From Lachnospiraceae bacterium MD308 (GTDB lineage: Bacteria; Bacillota; Clostridia; Lachnospirales; Lachnospiraceae): a stretch of DNA of 64,000 nucleotides. Below the pieces are notes generated by a model, which saw nothing but the letters and a program-made list of their open reading frames with translations, did not search any database and was not told the DNA's origin. Positions 59,501-64,000 of this stretch are shown here, piece after piece; positions within the stretch are counted from its first letter, which is position 1; each line of letters opens with the position of its first letter. The position numbers and the translations under genes are program-made. The stretch covers positions 1 to 64,000 of the forward strand of contig VIQU02000015.1 in NCBI GenBank assembly GCA_010206225.2, read 5' to 3'.

Positions 59501-59573
59501 TACAAAAGATTTTAGAATATATTGCTTATGACCGGACATATAATGGAGTATCTTGACCAGGGAGGGAACGTCA

Positions 59574-60113
59574 GTGAGGATACAGGAAAACGGGAAGCAT
59601 TTTGCTCTGTATTATATGTTAGGTTTTTGCGCAGGGATTTTGTATGCGAATTTATTTGCCAAGGATTATATCATCAGCATGGGGATTCTCAGTGAATATT
59701 TTCTGAACCAATACAGTGCAGATGATATTCAGATAGCGGAATACCTCTGGTATGTGGCAAGAATCCGGCTGACTCCGGTGTTTATCTTAGGGGCGCTTGG
59801 ATGTACGAAACTTAAGAAAGGCGCGGCGGCGGCGTTTATCTTGTGGACAGGCTTCTCAAGCGGCCTGCTATTTTCTTCGGCAGTCATTAAGATGGGAGTG
59901 AAGGGTATCATCTTGTGCCTGATCGCGCTCGTTCCCCAGTTTTTGTTCTATATCGCGGGATATCTTGCTTTGCTTTGGTATCTTTACACCTATCCGCAGA
60001 TCCGGTGGAATCTGACGAAGACAGTGATCTTTCTCCTTCTTATGGCGGTGGGGATTCTTCTTGAGTGTTATGTCAATCCGGTTATCATGCAGATGTTTAT
60101 CCGGACGCTTTAA
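59574..60113 (+). CDS. SpoIIM-like multi-TM membrane protein
   Basis: GFCAGILYANLFAK...LWTGFSSGLLFSSAVIKMGVKGIILCLIALVPQFLFYIAGYLALLW; GTG start. Confidence 0.7.
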   Translation: MRIQENGKHFALYYMLGFCAGILYANLFAKDYIISMGILSEYFLNQYSADDIQIAEYLWYVARIRLTPVFILGALGCTKLKKGAAAAFILWTGFSSGLLFSSAVIKMGVKGIILCLIALVPQFLFYIAGYLALLWYLYTYPQIRWNLTKTVIFLLLMAVGILLECYVNPVIMQMFIRTL

Positions 60114-61459
60114 TGATGAGCATTCTGGGAGCGCAGATAGTGGCTTAAGTACAGGATGCACAGTGAGAAGGCGGCGAGCTGGCTGGCCAGCAGTCCCAGC
60201 AGGTATCCTTCGATTCCGAAAGAGGGGATGCAATAAAAGACACTGACGATCCGGATCAGAAGGCTGAAGGTATTGATGAAGAAAGAGAGCGTCGTCTTTC
60301 CGATCCCGTTGATAATGCTGATGAGTGTTGTGTTGGCATATAAAAACGGGCACATCCACGCCAGTGTCACGATGTAATCTCCGGCGGAGCGGCTCTTAAA
60401 GATAAAAAAGCCGATCCATTGTCCGCCAAGAAGCAGAAAAATGCAGCAGAGGCTTCCAAGCAGGACACAGCAGCAGACACTTTTCTGGATGATGTTTTTC
60501 ATCTGCTGTCTGCGGTTCAGAGTCTGGGCTTCCGCCACTGTCGGGAGAAGCATGGTGGAAACGGAGTTTGTGATAGCGGAAGGAAACAGCACACAGGGGA
60601 GAGCCATGCCGGTCAGCACCCCGTAGGTGCTCAGTGACTGGGAAACTGTCATCCCGTGTAACTGGAGCTTTAAAGGGATGGAAACTGCTTCGATACTTTG
60701 GAGCAGATTTAATAGTACCCGGCTTGCAGTCAGCGGGGCGGAGAGCAGAAGGAGTTCTCCGGCATAGGATACATATTCCGGGAGTTTTGTGATTCGTTTT
60801 GTAAGACTCTGGCAATACGGAGTCTTTTTTGTGATCGTTTTCAGGCAGAACATGGAAGAGGCAATCTCTCCGGCGATCAGACCGCCTACAGCGATAGAGA
60901 TACCGAACTTGGTTCCGTTCTTTATCCCGGCAAGATAGAAAAGATATACGGACAGAATTCGGACGAGCTGTTCGATCAATTGGGAGAAGGCCGGGATTTT
61001 CGTTTCCTTCAGCCCCAGATAATAGCCGACGATGCAGCTGTGGATGGAGGCAAAGGGGAAGGAATAGGAAAGTATGATCAGGAAACTGCTGCAGCGCTCC
61101 TCCTGTAAAAACTGTGCGGCGATCAGTTCTGCATAATTCTGCAGCAGCAGCATGACTATGACAGACAGGCTGACAGAAATCGCCATGCCGGTAAAAAGAA
61201 GTGTTCTGGCTTCTTTTTTTTTGCCTACGGAAACACGTTTTGCCACACATCTGGCGAGGGCGGTCTCGATTCCGGCGGAAGTAAGTGAAAAACAAAGCGC
61301 GTAGACAGGGAAAATAAGCTGATACAGTCCGACGCCTTCCTCGCCGAAGGTGTGGCTTAAGAAAATCCGGTAAAAGAATCCCATGAATCTGGTCGCAAAA
61401 CCAGTGATGGTCAAAATAAGTGTTCCTTTTAAAATTGTACGTTTGACAGACATGATCAA
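60110..61459 (-). CDS. SpoVB/MurJ-like polysaccharide-biosynthesis (MOP flippase) membrane protein
   Basis: RTILKGTLILTITGFATRFMGFFYRIFLSHTFGEEGVGLYQLIFPVYALCFSLTSAGIETALARCVAKR. Confidence 0.92.
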   Translation of the reverse strand: MIMSVKRTILKGTLILTITGFATRFMGFFYRIFLSHTFGEEGVGLYQLIFPVYALCFSLTSAGIETALARCVAKRVSVGKKKEARTLLFTGMAISVSLSVIVMLLLQNYAELIAAQFLQEERCSSFLIILSYSFPFASIHSCIVGYYLGLKETKIPAFSQLIEQLVRILSVYLFYLAGIKNGTKFGISIAVGGLIAGEIASSMFCLKTITKKTPYCQSLTKRITKLPEYVSYAGELLLLSAPLTASRVLLNLLQSIEAVSIPLKLQLHGMTVSQSLSTYGVLTGMALPCVLFPSAITNSVSTMLLPTVAEAQTLNRRQQMKNIIQKSVCCCVLLGSLCCIFLLLGGQWIGFFIFKSRSAGDYIVTLAWMCPFLYANTTLISIINGIGKTTLSFFINTFSLLIRIVSVFYCIPSFGIEGYLLGLLASQLAAFSLCILYLSHYLRSQNAHH

Positions 61460-61562
61460 TGCTCCTTGAGCTTATTATTACAGCATATTCCAAGTGGATC
61501 CAAACTATGCGCATGCAAAATACTGTGCGGATAATGTACCTGCACCATTTTTTTAGAAAGGC

Positions 61563-61628
61563 TTGACAGATACACTTGATGGTGGTATTCTACTGATGTA
61601 AATAAATCCGAGTAAATTACTAGGGATT
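61563..61628 (+). promoter_or_regulatory. Promoter plus downstream dyad, probable Rrf2/IscR operator
   Basis: TTGACA-N17-TATTCT (61563-61591) followed by AATCCGAGTAAATTACTAGGGATT (61605-61628). Confidence 0.55.
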
Positions 61629-61644
61629 AAAAGAAGGTGATAGA

Positions 61645-62100
61645 TTGAAGCTTTCGACAAAAGGAAGATATGGACTGAGGGCGATGATCGACCTTGCCAG
61701 ATACAGTGGTCAGGAGCCGGTTACGATCAGCAGCATTGCCGCGCGCCAGAATATCTCGGAGCGTTATCTGGAACAGATCGTGGCGCTCCTTAAGAAAGGC
61801 GGGCTGGTAAAAAGTATCCGGGGCGCTTCGGGAGGTTACGTACTTGCAAAAGAGATGAAGGAAATCTCGGTGGGCGATATTCTACGTGTGCTGGAGGGGA
61901 GTCTTGAGCCGGTAAAATGTGCCGCATTTGATTCGGAGGACGGTTGTATAGCCGCTGGCGGCTGTGTGACGAAATACGTATGGCAGAAGATTAATGAGAG
62001 TATTGCCCGGACAGTCGATGAGATGAATCTGAAGGAACTGGTACAGGAGAGCCAGCGCATTAATCCGGAGGGAGACTATACGAATCATATGTGCGGCTAA
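61645..62100 (+). CDS. Rrf2/IscR-family regulator
   Basis: MKLSTKGRYGLRAMIDLARYSG..ISERYLEQIVALLKKGGLVKSIRGASGGYVLA..; Cys ligand motif CAAFDSEDGCIAAGGC. Confidence 0.95.
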   Translation: MKLSTKGRYGLRAMIDLARYSGQEPVTISSIAARQNISERYLEQIVALLKKGGLVKSIRGASGGYVLAKEMKEISVGDILRVLEGSLEPVKCAAFDSEDGCIAAGGCVTKYVWQKINESIARTVDEMNLKELVQESQRINPEGDYTNHMCG

Positions 62101-62141
62101 AGTGATCTGATTATAAAGACAAAAAGAGCGGAGGTACGAAG

Positions 62142-63326
62142 ATGGACAGATTGATATATCTTGATAATGCGGCGACCACGAAGACGGCGCCGGAGGTTGT
62201 GGAGGCGATGCTTCCATATTTTACAGAGAATTACGGGAATCCTTCCAGCGTGTATGGATTTGCCGCTAGGAATAAAGAGGCGGTTGCGAGGCAGAGGGAA
62301 GCGATCGCAGGGGTCCTTGGCGTGCAGGCGAAAGAGATCTACTTTACAGCAGGAGGTTCTGAGGCGGACAATTGGGCGCTTAAGGCTGCTGCAGAGTGCT
62401 ATGCGTCAAAGGGAAATCATATCATCACCACGAAGATTGAGCACCATGCGATCCTGCATTCTGCACAGTATCTGGAAAAGAGAGGCTTTGAGGTGACTTA
62501 TCTGGATGTGGATGAGAATGGCGTTGTAAAGCTTGATGAGCTTAAGGCGGCAATCCGCCCGACTACGATACTGATCTCCGTTATGTTTGCGAATAATGAG
62601 ATTGGAACGATTCAGCCAATCAGAGAGATCGGGGAGATTGCGAAGGAACATGGGATTTTGTTTCATACGGATGCAGTGCAGGCATTCGGACAGATTCCGA
62701 TTTCTGCGGATGAATGCAACATTGACATGCTAAGCGCCAGCGGCCATAAGCTGAACGGGCCTAAGGGAATCGGATTTTTATATATCCGTACGGGTGTGAA
62801 GATCCGTTCCTTTGTGCATGGCGGCGCACAGGAGAGGAAGCGCCGGGCAGGTACGGAGAATGTATCAGGGATCATAGGAATCGGAACGGCGGCGAAGCGT
62901 GCTGCTGACACGATGCATGAGCGAATCCAAAAGGAAACGAAGCTTCGGGATTACCTGATCGGGCGTGTGCTTGAGGAGATCCCGTATACGAAGCTTAACG
63001 GGCATCCGACAAAGAGACTTCCTAATAATGCTAATTTTAGTTTTCGTTTTGTGGAAGGTGAGTCGCTTCTGATCATGCTCGATATGAAGGGGATCTGCGC
63101 TTCCAGTGGTTCGGCGTGTACGTCAGGCTCGCTGGATCCGTCCCATGTGCTTTTGGCGATCGGACTGCCTCATGAGATCGCCCACGGCTCCTTAAGGCTG
63201 ACGCTCAGTGAGGAGACGACGAAAGAGGAGATTGACTATACGGTAGATTGTTTGAGAGAGATTGTGAAGCATCTCAGGGAGATGTCACCGCTTTATGAAG
63301 ATTTTGTGAAAAAGAATCACGGTTAG
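62142..63326 (+). CDS. nifS: Cysteine desulfurase (NifS/IscS)
   Basis: IYLDNAATTKTAPEVVEAMLPYFTENYGNPSS..DMLSASGHKLNGPKGIGFLYIR..CASSGSACTSGSLDPSHVL. Confidence 0.96.
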   Translation: MDRLIYLDNAATTKTAPEVVEAMLPYFTENYGNPSSVYGFAARNKEAVARQREAIAGVLGVQAKEIYFTAGGSEADNWALKAAAECYASKGNHIITTKIEHHAILHSAQYLEKRGFEVTYLDVDENGVVKLDELKAAIRPTTILISVMFANNEIGTIQPIREIGEIAKEHGILFHTDAVQAFGQIPISADECNIDMLSASGHKLNGPKGIGFLYIRTGVKIRSFVHGGAQERKRRAGTENVSGIIGIGTAAKRAADTMHERIQKETKLRDYLIGRVLEEIPYTKLNGHPTKRLPNNANFSFRFVEGESLLIMLDMKGICASSGSACTSGSLDPSHVLLAIGLPHEIAHGSLRLTLSEETTKEEIDYTVDCLREIVKHLREMSPLYEDFVKKNHG

Positions 63327-63338
63327 GAGGAAGATACG

Positions 63339-63782
63339 ATGTATTCAGAAAAAGTAATGGATCATTTTCAAAATCCAAGAAATGTAGGAGAGATAGAAGA
63401 CGCCAGCGGAGTAGGAACTGTGGGCAATGCAAAATGCGGAGATATTATGCGGATCTATCTTGATATTGATGAAAATAAGATTATCAGGGATGTAAAGTTC
63501 AAGACGTTTGGATGCGGAGCTGCGGTTGCTACAAGCAGCATGGCGACGGAGCTTGTGAAAGGAAAATCCATTGAGGAGGCCATGCAGGTGACGAACCGCG
63601 CGGTGATGGAGGCGCTGGACGGACTGCCGCCGGTAAAGGTACACTGTTCTCTGCTGGCGGAGGAGGCCATCCATGCGGCGCTTTGGGATTATGCCGAAAA
63701 ACATGACATTAAGATAGAAGGCCTTGAGAAACCGAAGTCCGATATCCATGAGGGCGAGGAAGAGGAAGAAGAAGAGTATTAA
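63339..63782 (+). CDS. nifU: Fe-S cluster scaffold protein NifU/IscU
   Basis: YSEKVMDHFQNPRNVGEI..GNAKCGDIMRIYL..FKTFGCGAAVATSSMATELVKGKSIEEA. Confidence 0.95.
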   Translation: MYSEKVMDHFQNPRNVGEIEDASGVGTVGNAKCGDIMRIYLDIDENKIIRDVKFKTFGCGAAVATSSMATELVKGKSIEEAMQVTNRAVMEALDGLPPVKVHCSLLAEEAIHAALWDYAEKHDIKIEGLEKPKSDIHEGEEEEEEEY

Positions 63783-63821
63783 GATGTGGGGATCAATGCT
63801 GCACGGAAACGGTATTTTTAA

Positions 63822-64000
<179 letters not shown>

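Noticed and set aside
60396-61514. 372-aa minus-strand ORF
   Set aside because: Alternate frame over the SpoVB-like flippase; Arg/His/Pro/Ser-rich shadow ORF

Overview
The window looks like a chromosomal segment from an anaerobic Firmicute, probably Lachnospiraceae-like (judged from gene content and style, no database search). It has a degraded accessory start (about 1-3.2 kb), then several regulator/ABC transporter modules, then housekeeping blocks (rsmD-coaD-ylbJ, scpAB-dac, recA-recX-rny, Rrf2-nifS-nifU-mnmA). The standout is a co-directional 12-gene run at 23463-36000. It encodes a malate-dehydrogenase-type member of the LDH/MDH family, HdrB-HdrC-HdrA, an MvhD/FlxD-like protein, FlxC/FlxB/FlxA-like proteins, a soluble fumarate reductase iron-sulfur subunit and flavoprotein, a two-subunit class I fumarase, and an AspT/SucE-type transporter. 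I read this as a complete oxaloacetate -> malate -> fumarate -> succinate branch whose last step may be a soluble, NADH-driven, flavin-based electron-bifurcating (ferredoxin-reducing) fumarate reductase, with a Rex-like operator at its promoter. Secondary points of interest are a membrane-anchored MerR regulator with a 19-bp-spacer promoter, a Cys-less alkyltransferase-like protein (PYWR in place of PCHR), a chemoreceptor overlapping an FMN-binding lipoprotein gene, a PadR tandem operator, and a BceA-type ATPase remnant fused in frame to a GNAT gene. All product calls come from reading motifs and protein sequences by eye. No searches were run.
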